A stretch of 64,000 nucleotides of DNA from positions 62,001-126,000 of the forward strand of contig NZ_SJKA01000006.1 of the NCBI RefSeq assembly GCF_004331435.1, read 5' to 3'. This stretch comes from Kribbella sindirgiensis (GTDB taxonomy: Bacteria > Actinomycetota > Actinomycetes > Propionibacteriales > Kribbellaceae). Position 1 is the first letter of the stretch; every line of letters begins with the position of its first letter. A program made the translations under genes and the position numbers. The notes beneath the pieces were generated by a model that was given only the letters and a program-made list of their open reading frames with translations, did no database searches and was not told the DNA's origin. Shown in pieces: positions 53,165 through 61,522 of the stretch.

Positions 53165-54273
53165 CGCCCCGCCTCCGCACGCCGGCTGACCGCATTGATG
53201 AACTGGTCCTCAGAGACGGCGACGATTCGTTGACCGGGACCGACGGCCGGGCAGGCTCTCTGCAACCGATCGAGGTATCGGGGATGAGCTCGTACCTGCT
53301 CGCGCGCTATCACGATGAACGCCCGATCCGCGTCGTCGGGTACGGCGAAGAGGCCCTGCCGCAGGCGGCGAGCCAGCCGCGTCGGGCTCCGCCAGGCCTT
53401 GATGTCGGCGACCCAGGGCTTCTGGTCGAAGGCCGACAAATCATAGGCGTCGAAGTCGGGCCAGAGGCGTGCCATGACGCCCAGTTCGGACACGGCTTCA
53501 GCGATCCGTAGCTCGGCACGGCCAGGGCCGGCGATGAAAGTCCGAAGCTCCCGGCGCAGCCATTGGACGCCGTCGGCCGCACGATGGTTCGGGCCGGCCG
53601 TACTCGGATCAGGACATGAATCGTCCACGCACGCCCAGGTGCGGTCATCGTCGAGTGGCAGGCGAAGCCCGTGGCAGCCCTGGCAGGTGCGGACGATGCC
53701 GTCGGCGATCGCTTCCGGCGGCGCATCGGCGTATGCCTGCCGTACTTCTTCTGCCAAGAGAGCAAGGTGCGGATCGGCCAGGTTGGCGTCGAGGTCGAAC
53801 GCCGTGATCGCAGGCTTGCTGATAAGCAGCTTCCGGAATGCCACGTAGGAATCCGGTGCGTCGTGTGCTTGCGACTTGTCCAGCACCCCGTGCATCAGCG
53901 CGTTCTCACGGAGCTCGGCCTCGACGTCGCCGCGCAGCTTCCCCAGCTCTTCGCAGGTCACCGTCGGGCGGCCATACGCGAGAAGGCTTTCCTCCGGGTC
54001 TACGTCGGCATCTGTCAGAACTAGCGACCACTCCGCGAACGGCGTGTGTGCGAGTTGCAGCAGCTCGACGACGCTGCCCGGTGGCGGCACACCCTGATGC
54101 CAGGCCAGCAGGGTCAGCCGATCCAAGGCCAGCTGGAGGTTCGCCGGATAGGGGAGCCGAAAGGGCGTGCCGCCGGTGAAGCCCTCGGCGTACTCGAGGA
54201 TCCCGGAGGCAAGCTGCGCCAGGGTGATGCGCACATCAGGCAACCACGAAGGTGCCTGTACCGCTGTGGTCAT
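53161..54273 (-). CDS. pPIWI-RE-associated PD-(D/E)XK nuclease
   Basis: This 370-residue protein starts with an N-terminal helical region (pPIWI_RE_Y-like), has a zinc-ribbon-like pair (CQGCHGL and WACVDDSC, about 210-235) and ends in a restriction-endonuclease fold: helix ELRIAEAVSELG, then PDFDAYDL (D273, D275) and ADIKAW (D290-x-K292), the PD...D-x-K catalytic pattern, with AFIVIA after it. It is first in the operon and should cut DNA guided or licensed by the other two. The ribosome site before ATG 54273 is weak. Confidence 0.82.
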   Translation of the reverse strand: MTTAVQAPSWLPDVRITLAQLASGILEYAEGFTGGTPFRLPYPANLQLALDRLTLLAWHQGVPPPGSVVELLQLAHTPFAEWSLVLTDADVDPEESLLAYGRPTVTCEELGKLRGDVEAELRENALMHGVLDKSQAHDAPDSYVAFRKLLISKPAITAFDLDANLADPHLALLAEEVRQAYADAPPEAIADGIVRTCQGCHGLRLPLDDDRTWACVDDSCPDPSTAGPNHRAADGVQWLRRELRTFIAGPGRAELRIAEAVSELGVMARLWPDFDAYDLSAFDQKPWVADIKAWRSPTRLARRLRQGLFAVPDDADRAFIVIAREQVRAHPRYLDRLQRACPAVGPGQRIVAVSEDQFINAVSRRAEAGR

Positions 54274-54607
54274 GCTCGTCGCTCTCTGTGAGGCCAGATC
54301 CAGTAGACGGCATTCTGGATCAGACCGCCGACAATTCGGCGCGCCTCATTCAGAAGCGATGTTGCAGATGTGGGACTCTCTGCCACATGCACCGCGATGG
54401 CGGCTTGGACGATCTTCGTGGGTTCACGCCTGAGCACGCCCGCGAGTTTGAGCTGGCTCAGCGGCGGCTCGGGCGTTCGAACCGGTAGCAGTTCTTCCTA
54501 GATCGGCGGCCGCCTCCGTTGGAGAGAGAACCGGGGACTTCGGTCGGGATTCCTCCACACTAGGGGTGTTGGTGTATAGTTTTTCCTGCGTGGGAGGTGT
54601 TGCTGTG
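54274..54607. promoter_or_regulatory. Divergent promoters of pPIWI-RE operon and third AbiE locus
   Basis: There are 334 bases without a gene. A TATAGT -10 box at 54575-54580 serves the AbiE genes on the plus strand, with GGAGGT at 54593-54598. A hairpin or operator candidate (ATGTGG 54368-54373, CCACAT 54383-54388) lies about 100 bases upstream of the pPIWI-RE operon. The operon promoter itself could not be pinpointed. Confidence 0.5.
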
Positions 54608-55189
54608 ATGCCGACGATCGATGAGCTGCTGGCTGAGTTGCCTGACACGTTCCGCTATTCCGAGGCGTTGGAGCAGATCAGCGAGCGTCAGCTTCGCAGG
54701 CTGCTCGCGGACGGTCGGATCACGCCTGTCTCGCGTGGTCTGTACCGAAAGAGCGAGTGGCTCGGCGACGACGGCCTGATTGAGATCGCCTCCAAGTCGC
54801 CGCAGGCCACGATCTGCTTGCGCTCGGCCTTGGCCAAGCATGACCTGATCGACGATATCCCGGCTGAGCTGGACATTGCGGTTCCCCGTGGATCGTGGAC
54901 GCCAGAGACGATGGCTCCGGTTCGATGGCGAAGCTTCGATCCGGCCACGTTCTCGATCGGGCGGGAACTGCTGGACATCGGAGGTGGCCGTAGTATCGGG
55001 ATCTACTCCGCTGAGCGGAGCATCGTTGATGCCTTTCGGATGCGGCATCTTGACGGTGCCGATCTGGCGAACGAGGCGTTGAAGCGTTGGCTGCGGCGGG
55101 GAGGTCAGCCGTCGGAGCTGCTGCGGGTTGCGAAGGCGTTTCCGCGTACGATCACGCCGTTGCGTCAGACACTGGAGATACTTCTTTGA
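54608..55189 (+). CDS. abiEi: AbiEi-type antitoxin
   Basis: This 193-residue antitoxin has an N-terminal winged helix-turn-helix (LPDTFRYSEALEQISERQLR, ADGRITPVSRGLYRKS) and the AbiEi C-terminal domain (CLRSALAKHDLIDDIPAELD, IAVPRGSWTPE). It resembles the antitoxin at 41618 in layout and in the HDLIDDIPA stretch, so the two loci are related. ATG 54608 is 9 bases after GGAGGT. It should repress its own operon and counter the adjacent toxin. Confidence 0.87.
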   Translation: MPTIDELLAELPDTFRYSEALEQISERQLRRLLADGRITPVSRGLYRKSEWLGDDGLIEIASKSPQATICLRSALAKHDLIDDIPAELDIAVPRGSWTPETMAPVRWRSFDPATFSIGRELLDIGGGRSIGIYSAERSIVDAFRMRHLDGADLANEALKRWLRRGGQPSELLRVAKAFPRTITPLRQTLEILL

Positions 55190-56085
55190 GCCCAATCTCT
55201 CGGGGAACGCCCGCCGGGGACGCCTACCTCGACCTCAAGATTCAGGCGCAGCGGACAGGGCGGACCACCCAGGAGCTGCTTCAGCTGTATGTCCTTGAAG
55301 GGTTCCTCGCCCGGCTGGCTGCCAGCGATCTACGCGACAGCTTCGTGCTCAAGGGTGGCGTGTTGCTGGCCGCGTTCGATACGCGTCGTCCGACGAAGGA
55401 CGTCGATCTTGCCGGTGTCAAGGTTGTCAACTCCACTGAGGCGGTGCTCGATCTCGTTCGGAGTGTCCTTCGTGTTCCGGTCGCCGATGACGATGGCATC
55501 GAGTTCTTTCCCGAGACTGCTACTGCGGGCGTCATCCGGGATGAGGAGCAGTACTCCGGCGTACGGGTGCATGTCGATGCTCGGGTGGCCAGTGCGCGGT
55601 TGACCTTTCATGTCGATGTGAATGTCGGGGACCCGATCTGGCCTGCGCCGGCAACGGTCGCGGTCCCGCGGTTGCGTGGCGGCGAGCCGATCCGGTTGTC
55701 CGGCTATCCGATGCATATGGTTCATGCCGAGAAGATCGTGACGGCTGTCCAGCGAGGCATTGCCAATACCCGGTGGCGCGACTTCGGGGACATCTGGACG
55801 CTCGCGCGACGGCATCCTGTCGCCGGTTCGGACCTCCAGCGCGCGATCCTCGAAGTCGCCAAGGCTCGCGGCGCGACCCTCGCACCGCTTTCGGACGTTC
55901 TCGACGGATACCCCGAGTTCGCTCAGGCCAAGTGGGCGGCCTGGCGGCGCCGGATCGGTGCGGATCACCTGCCCGAGCAGTTCGTCGACGTCCTCGACGG
56001 GGTTCTGCGGTTCGCAGATGAACCGCTCCGCGCGGAGGTCAACGACCTGATCTGGAATCCAGACGCGGGGACCTGGCGGAGCTGA
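55186..56085 (+). CDS. abiEii: AbiEii-type nucleotidyltransferase toxin
   Basis: This 299-residue toxin has the core SFVLKGGVLLAAFDTRRPT, KDVDLAG (K-G-G, D-x-D), TFHVDVNVGDPIWP and MVHAEKIVTAVQRGIANTRW then RDFGDIWTL (K and D). TTG 55186 overlaps the antitoxin stop (TTGA), so translation is coupled. It appears complete and is the third AbiE toxin of the island. It converges on the integrase gene of the element, 216 bases away, with no gene between. Confidence 0.85.
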   Translation: MSPISRGTPAGDAYLDLKIQAQRTGRTTQELLQLYVLEGFLARLAASDLRDSFVLKGGVLLAAFDTRRPTKDVDLAGVKVVNSTEAVLDLVRSVLRVPVADDDGIEFFPETATAGVIRDEEQYSGVRVHVDARVASARLTFHVDVNVGDPIWPAPATVAVPRLRGGEPIRLSGYPMHMVHAEKIVTAVQRGIANTRWRDFGDIWTLARRHPVAGSDLQRAILEVAKARGATLAPLSDVLDGYPEFAQAKWAAWRRRIGADHLPEQFVDVLDGVLRFADEPLRAEVNDLIWNPDAGTWRS

Positions 56086-56301
56086 TCCTGCCTTAGCTAC
56101 AACAGGTTGCGAGCGTTCCGGTCCAGGGGCAGCTGATTGCTTCTGCCGTAGGCTCCGGTAGGGACAGAGCGCGCCAGACAGCGATCGATCTCGCGGCGTC
56201 GGACGAATCCTCCGTCTCCGCCAGGCTTGGCCTCTATTCGTCTGGCCGACGGTCCCAGTCCTGCCCTCGGATGTGCGCGACGTTCGGCGAATGCTGTCTC
56301 G

Positions 56302-57738
56302 TCAGATGAGGTTGGGGTCGTCGAAGGCGTGTTCGAGGGCTTGGGCGGCGGGGTTGGCGGGTTGGCGGTGTAGGTAGATGTCTGGGTGATGGAGACTTTG
56401 GCTTGGCCGAGTTGGTCGGCGATTTGGCGGGCGGTGTGGCCGGCTTGGTCGAGGACGGTGGCGGTGGTTTTGCGGAGTACGTGGGTGTGGATCCAGGCGA
56501 GCTTGTCGGATTCGGCGGGTTGGGTGGCGTCGGTGAGTTGGGTGAGTAGGTCGGGGCGGCCGTCGAGGTCGATGCCGTAGGTCTTGGTGAGGGTGGAGAT
56601 GAGCCGGGGGTTGGGCTTGAGGCGGCCGGCTTCGAGGAGTTCGAGTCTGGTTTGGGGCCAGCCGAGGGTCTGTGCGACTTGCTTGCGGCTGAGGTGGGTC
56701 TGGCGGCGGAGGGTGCGGAGGGTTTGGCCGAGTTCGCGGCGGGCGGTGCTGCCGACTGGGGAGAGTGCGGTGCGGAGGGCGCGGCGTGTGTTGGAGGGAT
56801 CGCGGTAGCCGCCTGTCGTATCGGGGAAGACGGGCGCGTCGGGACGGGTATCGGCGGTGTGGCGACCGCGGAGCATGGCGAAGGCCCAGCTGGGGAGGGT
56901 GAGGGCGCGTTCGCCGGTTCTGGATTTGGTGGTCTTGCGGATCAGGCCTTCGCCGGGGAGCCGGTCGATGGCGTGGGTGATTTTCGACGGTGCCGGCGTC
57001 GAGGTCGACTTGGTTCCAGAGGACGGCGAGTGCTTCGCCGATCCGGACGCCGGTGGCGAGCATGAATGTGACCAGGTCAGGTAGATCCGCTTCGACGGCG
57101 TGTTCGTCGGCGACCAGACTCCTCTTCAGGAGAGTGACTTCGTCGGCCGTGAGTGCTCGGGGCGGTCTCTTGGGTTTGGCTTCGATGGTGTCGACTTCCC
57201 TGGCTGGGTTCGTGGTCATGGCGCCATAGCGGACGGCGAGGTTCATGGCACCGGAGATGACGGCACGGCAGGTTCTGGCAGTGGGGGCGCCGGCATGGTG
57301 CTTGATGTCGGCGAGGACGTTGTCGAGGCGCTGGGTGGTGGCTTCGCCGATGTGGAGCTCGCCGATGGCAGGACGGACATGGTTCTTGAGGGCGCGCCGA
57401 TAGGTAGCGAGAGAGGTGGGTGAGCGTGTCCCGTCAGCGACCAGTTCTTCGAACCTTCGCTCCCACAGGTCGAGGAGGTGGTTGATCTTGTGGTTCGTGC
57501 TGAGGTCGCCGGAGTAGTTGGTCTTAGCGCGGTTCTGGAGTTTGGTGAGCAGGGCGGTTCGGGCGGCGGTCTTGGTGGTGCCGGTGGCGGTGACGGCGCG
57601 GACCTTGCCGTCGTGATCGCGGAACCTGGCGTGGGCCAGATGCTTGACGGGCTTGCCGTTCTTCTTGGTCTTGGTGGGCTCCATCGTCCTGGTGGAGATC
57701 TCTCCCCAGGTTCCGATGGGCAGCGGTGTCCTCGGCAT
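56302..57738 (-). pseudogene. Tyrosine integrase with embedded XRE domain, two frameshifts
   Basis: The gene starts MPRTPLPIGTWGEIST, has an N-terminal SAM-like arm (HKINHLLDLWERRFEEL) and a catalytic domain (LVTFMLATGVRIGEALAV with the first Arg). An extra A near 56982 shifts the frame after DLDAGTVE; the second frame continues RPDAPVFPDTTGGYRDPSNT. An inserted XRE-type helix-turn-helix follows (LRTLRRQTHLSRKQVAQTL, LLEAGRLKPNP). HVLRKTTATVLDQAG gives the H-x-x-R. A one-base loss near 56385 returns to the first frame, with active-site DIYLHRQPANPAAQ and stop. Unless these are sequencing errors the integrase is dead. Confidence 0.8.
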
Positions 57739-57930
57739 GTCTTGCCTCCAACCGGTGTGGGTTGGTGGTTCAACGTTTGGCCGCCGCGGTGATTTGGTGC
57801 GGCTGGCGGCGTCGCGAGTCGATGTGATGTGACGCACAGTCACGATCAGATGGGGTGAGCACATCCGGTCGGCGAGGGAGACGCGTGGTTGAAAGCGTCG
57901 AATAAAAGGTGTGTTGCGGGCAAGAAGAAA

Positions 57931-57953
57931 CCCAGGCCACGCTGTGACCTGGG
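57931..57953. terminator. Terminator of the tRNA half-gene (copy 2)
   Basis: Stem CCCAGG-CCAC/GTG-CCTGGG (57931-57940 with 57944-57953, one mismatch) with A and T runs outside. It has the same position relative to the repeat as the hairpin at 40438-40469, though its stem is shorter and different in sequence. Confidence 0.7.
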
Positions 57954-57958
57954 CTTTT

Positions 57959-58128
57959 GTGCGCCGCCAGGGACTCGACCCCCGAACCCGCTGAATTCCA
58001 CCGGAGACCGATCATCGTTGCCGATGATGATCGAAAGCTCCTATAAATAAGGGATCTCGCGACTGCTCAGTTCGCATTAGTTCTCATCGGCAACCATCCT
58101 CTCGCGCTGATTGAGGTGCGTAAAGAGG
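57959..58128 (-). repeat. Attachment-site repeat, right copy (3' half of a tRNA, probably tRNA-Lys)
   Basis: Direct repeat of 40471-40641. The first 36 bases (the tRNA part) differ at one position, and the final 60 bases at about three. It lies about 220 bases upstream of the integrase start, the usual place for the attachment site of such elements. No complete tRNA is present. The next 160 bases up to the palindrome array show no gene. Confidence 0.8.
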
Positions 58129-58287
58129 GTATGCGTGGCCTTGCCGGACTGTGCGGTCGGCTCGCCGGAATCGGACTTGTCCCGAGTTCCGGCTGCGTCG
58201 TGGTGGGTCGGCCGGCCCGCTACGGTGCCGCGGCAGGGCGTTCGCAACCCGGCGATCCACACTGTTTGTTGACAGGGCGCCGCGAGC

Positions 58288-58391
58288 GGCAGATCTGCAG
58301 TAGGTTGGGCGGCAAATTTGCAGGCAGCTCATCGGCAGACTTGCAGCCAAGTGCTGGCAAATTTGCAGGTCGATGGGCGGCAGATTTGCAG
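58288..58391. promoter_or_regulatory. Array of five phased 13-bp palindromes GGCARATYTGCAG
   Basis: Copies start at 58288, 58311, 58334, 58356 and 58379, i.e. 23, 23, 22 and 23 bases apart, about two DNA turns. Sequences are GGCAGATCTGCAG, GGCAAATTTGCAG (twice), GGCAGACTTGCAG and GGCAGATTTGCAG. The last lies eight bases before a CATACT -10 box (58399-58404) of the ATPase gene. All copies face the same side of the helix, as expected for a cooperative regulator. Confidence 0.85.
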
Positions 58392-58410
58392 CCTGAGGCA
58401 TACTCGGAGG

Positions 58411-59697
58411 GTGAGCGATGAATCGGAACCCCTGATCGAGCCGGAGTCCCCGTTGGGCCATGTGGTGCCACGGCATGCGCGTGCGCTCGTCGACGAGGCG
58501 ATGGCCGATACCCGGGTTGTTCTGGTGAACGGTGCCCGGCAGAGCGGCAAAAGCACGCTCGTGCGGCTGGTCGGGGCGGCCGTGGACGCGGAGTGGTACA
58601 CCTTCGATGAAACGGATGTTCGTGAGGCGGCTCGCGAGGACCCCCGGGAGTTCGTTGCCGGGGTCAAGCCGATGATCATCGATGAGATCCAGCGGCTTCC
58701 GGAGCTTCTGCTGTCGATCAAGGCGCGGGTTGACGAGCGGCGGGTGCCCGGACAGTTTCTGCTGACGGGGTCGGCGCGGGTCCTGGGTCTGCGGACGTTG
58801 CCGGATGCACTTCCGGGGAGGATGGAGACGATTGAGCTGTGGCCGTTCGCGCAGGGTGAGATCGACGGACGACCCGATCGTTTCATCGACGCGATCTTCA
58901 CCCATGGGCCCGATCTTCGGCACTCGTCGAGTCTCGAGCGTGCCGACTATGCCGACCGTGTGGTGCGAGGCGGCTTTCCAGAGGCGGTCGCGCGTGATCA
59001 ACCGCGCCGGCGGCAACGATTCTTCGACTCGTATGTCAGCAATCTGATCACCCGCGACGTCAGCCAGGTCGGCGAGATCGAGAAGGTCGGCCAGATGGAG
59101 AAGCTGGTCCGGTTGATAGCGGCCCGTTCCGGCGGGCAGTTGGTGATCAATGAGCTGGCCGGCAAGGCGGGGCTGGCGAATCACACAGTCGCGCGGTACG
59201 TGAGCCTGCTGCAGGAGATCTTCTTGATCAAGCTGATCCCTGCCTGGTCGCGCAACCTCAGCACCAGGATCACCGGTACCCCGAAGGTCGCTATGACCGA
59301 TTCGGGGATCGCGGCGAACCTGGTGGGAGCCGATACAGCTCAGTTCAAGCGACCGGGGAGCTCATTCGGGCCTCTGCTCGAAAGCTTCGTGTTGATGGAA
59401 CTCGCCAGGCAGCAGAGCTGGAACGAGACGCGTGTTGACCTGTACCACTACCGCACCCGCGATCAGGTCGAGGTCGACGCCGTCCTGGAGAATCGGCGCG
59501 GCCAGGTGGTAGGAATCGAGGTCAAAGCATCATCCACCCCACGCTCCGACGACTTCCGCGGCCTACGACATCTCCAAGACCGACTCGGCGACGACTTCAT
59601 CGCCGGCGTGGTCCTGCACACCGGCCAGCACACTCTCCCCTTCGGCCCCAAACTACGCGCCATGCCGATCAGCGCACTCTGGGAGTTGGAGCCCTGA
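58411..59697 (+). CDS. AAA ATPase with DUF4143 C-terminal domain
   Basis: This 428-residue ATPase has Walker A NGARQSGKSTLV (about 40-50), Walker B PMIIDEIQRLPE, sensor FLLTGSARVLG, and a DUF4143 C-terminal domain with RYVSLLQEIFLIKLIPAWSR, KVAMTDSGIAANLVG, then a PD-(D/E)XK-like end, YRTRDQVEVDAVLENRRG and VGIEVKASSTPRSDDFRGL (E-V-K). The family is widespread in prokaryotes and its role is largely unknown; some members are in defence or addiction settings. GTG 58411 directly follows CGGAGG and a -10 box six bases earlier, so it may be leaderless. A monocistronic gene behind a palindrome array. Confidence 0.85.
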   Translation: MSDESEPLIEPESPLGHVVPRHARALVDEAMADTRVVLVNGARQSGKSTLVRLVGAAVDAEWYTFDETDVREAAREDPREFVAGVKPMIIDEIQRLPELLLSIKARVDERRVPGQFLLTGSARVLGLRTLPDALPGRMETIELWPFAQGEIDGRPDRFIDAIFTHGPDLRHSSSLERADYADRVVRGGFPEAVARDQPRRRQRFFDSYVSNLITRDVSQVGEIEKVGQMEKLVRLIAARSGGQLVINELAGKAGLANHTVARYVSLLQEIFLIKLIPAWSRNLSTRITGTPKVAMTDSGIAANLVGADTAQFKRPGSSFGPLLESFVLMELARQQSWNETRVDLYHYRTRDQVEVDAVLENRRGQVVGIEVKASSTPRSDDFRGLRHLQDRLGDDFIAGVVLHTGQHTLPFGPKLRAMPISALWELEP

Positions 59698-60094
59698 GCG
59701 GGACCCTGATCCTCGGCGAGGAGCGCCGGCATCGGCGTTCCAACGCCGTGTTCGGTGGGGATACGTGACGACGTTGACCAGCGGGCGTGGTGATGGGCCT
59801 GGATGGGGACGCTGAGGACGCGTTCGCTGGATCTGGACTTGATCGTTGTGCGGATCAGGCCTTCGCTGGGTGGCCGGGCGATGTTGTGGGTGAGCCTGTC
59901 CCGTCGGAGACCAGCCCTTGGCTCCCAGAGGTCGAGGAGGTGGTTGGTTGACCTTGTGGGCTGCGGAGGGGCCGGAGCGGTTGGTCTCTGCGCGGTTCTG
60001 GAGCTGTCTTCGGCATGTATCTCCTCCAGCCAGCTGTGAGCTTGCCTGTTCAACGCGAGTCGGGAGCGAAGGCTCTTGCTGGCAACGGACGCGA
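59698..60094. other. Intergenic region containing an integrase relic
   Basis: Between the ATPase stop and the histidine-kinase stop there is no intact gene. The only recognisable content is the decayed integrase at 59780-60035. Confidence 0.5.
59780..60035 (-). pseudogene. Decayed integrase with internal deletions
   Basis: The reverse strand keeps pieces of the integrase at 56302-57738: the start ATGCCGAAGACA, the LQNRAETNRSG segment, NHLLDLWEP, and the catalytic EGLIRTTIKSRSSERVLSVP. Large parts between them, including the SAM-like arm and the first catalytic Arg, are deleted. It shows the same family entered this site more than once. Confidence 0.7.
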
Positions 60095-61522
60095 TCAGCT
60101 GAGTGGCAGCAGGAACTTGAAGGTGCTGCCGCCACGGTTGTTGCGGTGGAGTTCGAGGCGGCCGTTGTGTGCTTCGGCGATGGCTGCGGTGATCGCCAGC
60201 CCCAGACCGGTGCCGCCTCGTGATCGCGCGTCGTCGACCCGGTAGAACCGGTCGAAGATCCGCGCAGCGTGTTCCCGGGGGATGCCTGGGCCGTCGTCGG
60301 AGACCGACAGAACTGCCGTGGGGCTGCCGGTCGGTAGCTCGGCGCCTACGGCGGCCAGGGCCGGCCCGTCGGCAACGCCATGAGAGACCTCCACGATGAT
60401 GGGATGGTCGGGCAAGCTGTGCACGAGCGCGTTGTTGACGAGGTTCGTCAGTACCTGCCGGAGCCGGTGGCTGTCGCCGACTACCCGCAGCGGGTGGTCC
60501 GTGCCGCGTAGGACGATCTCCCGACCCGGGTCCCGGGCCCCGGCGTCGTGGACGACGTCCTGTGCCAGCTTGACCAGGTCGACATCGGTCAGGTCGACGG
60601 TGCGTTCGCGGTCCAGTTGGGCCAGCAGCAACAAGTCCTCGACGAGTCCACCCATCCGGACTGCCTCGGATTCGATCCGGCCCATCATCATCCGGACGTC
60701 TTCGGTGCGAGGGTTGTCGCTGCGTCGGTACAGCTCGGCGAAGCCGCGGATCGAGGTGAGCGGGGTGCGCAGCTCATGTGAGGCGTCGGCGACGAACCGG
60801 CGCAGCCGCTGCTCGGACTGTTCGCGTTGCTGGAGCGCGTCGACCAGTCGGGTGAGCATGGTGTTCAGCGCGGTGCCGAGCCGTCCGGTTTCGGTGCAGG
60901 GGTCCTGTTCGGGAACTCGGCGCTCGAGTTGGCCGGCGGCGATCGCGTCGGCCGTCTCCTCGATCCGGGTCAGCGGGCGCATGCTCAGTCGTACGGTTGC
61001 GGTCGCCACGACGGCGAGGACGGCGAGGACCAGGGCGCCGGCGCCGAGTTCGATCGCGACCAATCGGTTGAGCGTCGAGTACACGCTGTCCAGGGACAGG
61101 GACAGCGCGATCACGTCGCCGTTCGGAAGGACGACTGTGCGGACCCGCCACGCCGTGCCTCCGGCGCGGTCCGGCACCGTCGCCAGCGAGGCCTTGTGCG
61201 GTGGATTCTCCAGGAGCGGGCCACCGACCTCCTGGTCGGTCTGGCCGAGGATTCCGGTCTGCCGGCCGGAGGAGTCGAAGAACAGGACGCGGAAATCGGT
61301 CGGCAGGCCGACGTTCTGGCCGATGTCGCCGGGTGGAGTGGGCGGCAGTTGCCATCCTTCGGCCCACGGGCGGGACATCTCGGCGAGTCGCTGGTCCACT
61401 TTGCCCATCAAGGAGCGGTTCAGCAGTCCGATGCTGGCCGATCCCATCAGCGCCAGGCCCACCAGCGACGCTCCGACGAGCACGAGGACGAGCCGCCCGC
61501 GCAGAGTGCGCAGTACGTTCAT
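60095..61522 (-). CDS. Sensor histidine kinase (EnvZ/MprB type)
   Basis: This 475-residue kinase has two transmembrane helices (about 10-32 and 165-190) enclosing a 130-residue extracytoplasmic sensor, a HAMP domain (RLSMRPLTRIEETADAIAAG), the phosphoacceptor box FVADASHELRTPLTSIRGF (His near 260), the N box LRQVLTNLVNNALVHS and G boxes SDDGPGIPREH and GGTGLGLAI. It phosphorylates the adjacent regulator. ATG 61522 shares a base with the regulator stop (TGATG), so a longer in-frame start is rejected. Signal unknown. Confidence 0.92.
   Translation of the reverse strand: MNVLRTLRGRLVLVLVGASLVGLALMGSASIGLLNRSLMGKVDQRLAEMSRPWAEGWQLPPTPPGDIGQNVGLPTDFRVLFFDSSGRQTGILGQTDQEVGGPLLENPPHKASLATVPDRAGGTAWRVRTVVLPNGDVIALSLSLDSVYSTLNRLVAIELGAGALVLAVLAVVATATVRLSMRPLTRIEETADAIAAGQLERRVPEQDPCTETGRLGTALNTMLTRLVDALQQREQSEQRLRRFVADASHELRTPLTSIRGFAELYRRSDNPRTEDVRMMMGRIESEAVRMGGLVEDLLLLAQLDRERTVDLTDVDLVKLAQDVVHDAGARDPGREIVLRGTDHPLRVVGDSHRLRQVLTNLVNNALVHSLPDHPIIVEVSHGVADGPALAAVGAELPTGSPTAVLSVSDDGPGIPREHAARIFDRFYRVDDARSRGGTGLGLAITAAIAEAHNGRLELHRNNRGGSTFKFLLPLS

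Noticed and set aside
58288..58391. Regular repeats resembling a CRISPR array
   Set aside because: Units are only 13 bp, palindromic, with 9-10 bp between them; far too short for CRISPR repeats and spacers. They are regulatory sites.
58318..58410. N-terminal extension of the AAA/DUF4143 ATPase
   Set aside because: The extra residues are only the translated palindrome array; the GTG at 58411 has the promoter and ribosome signals.
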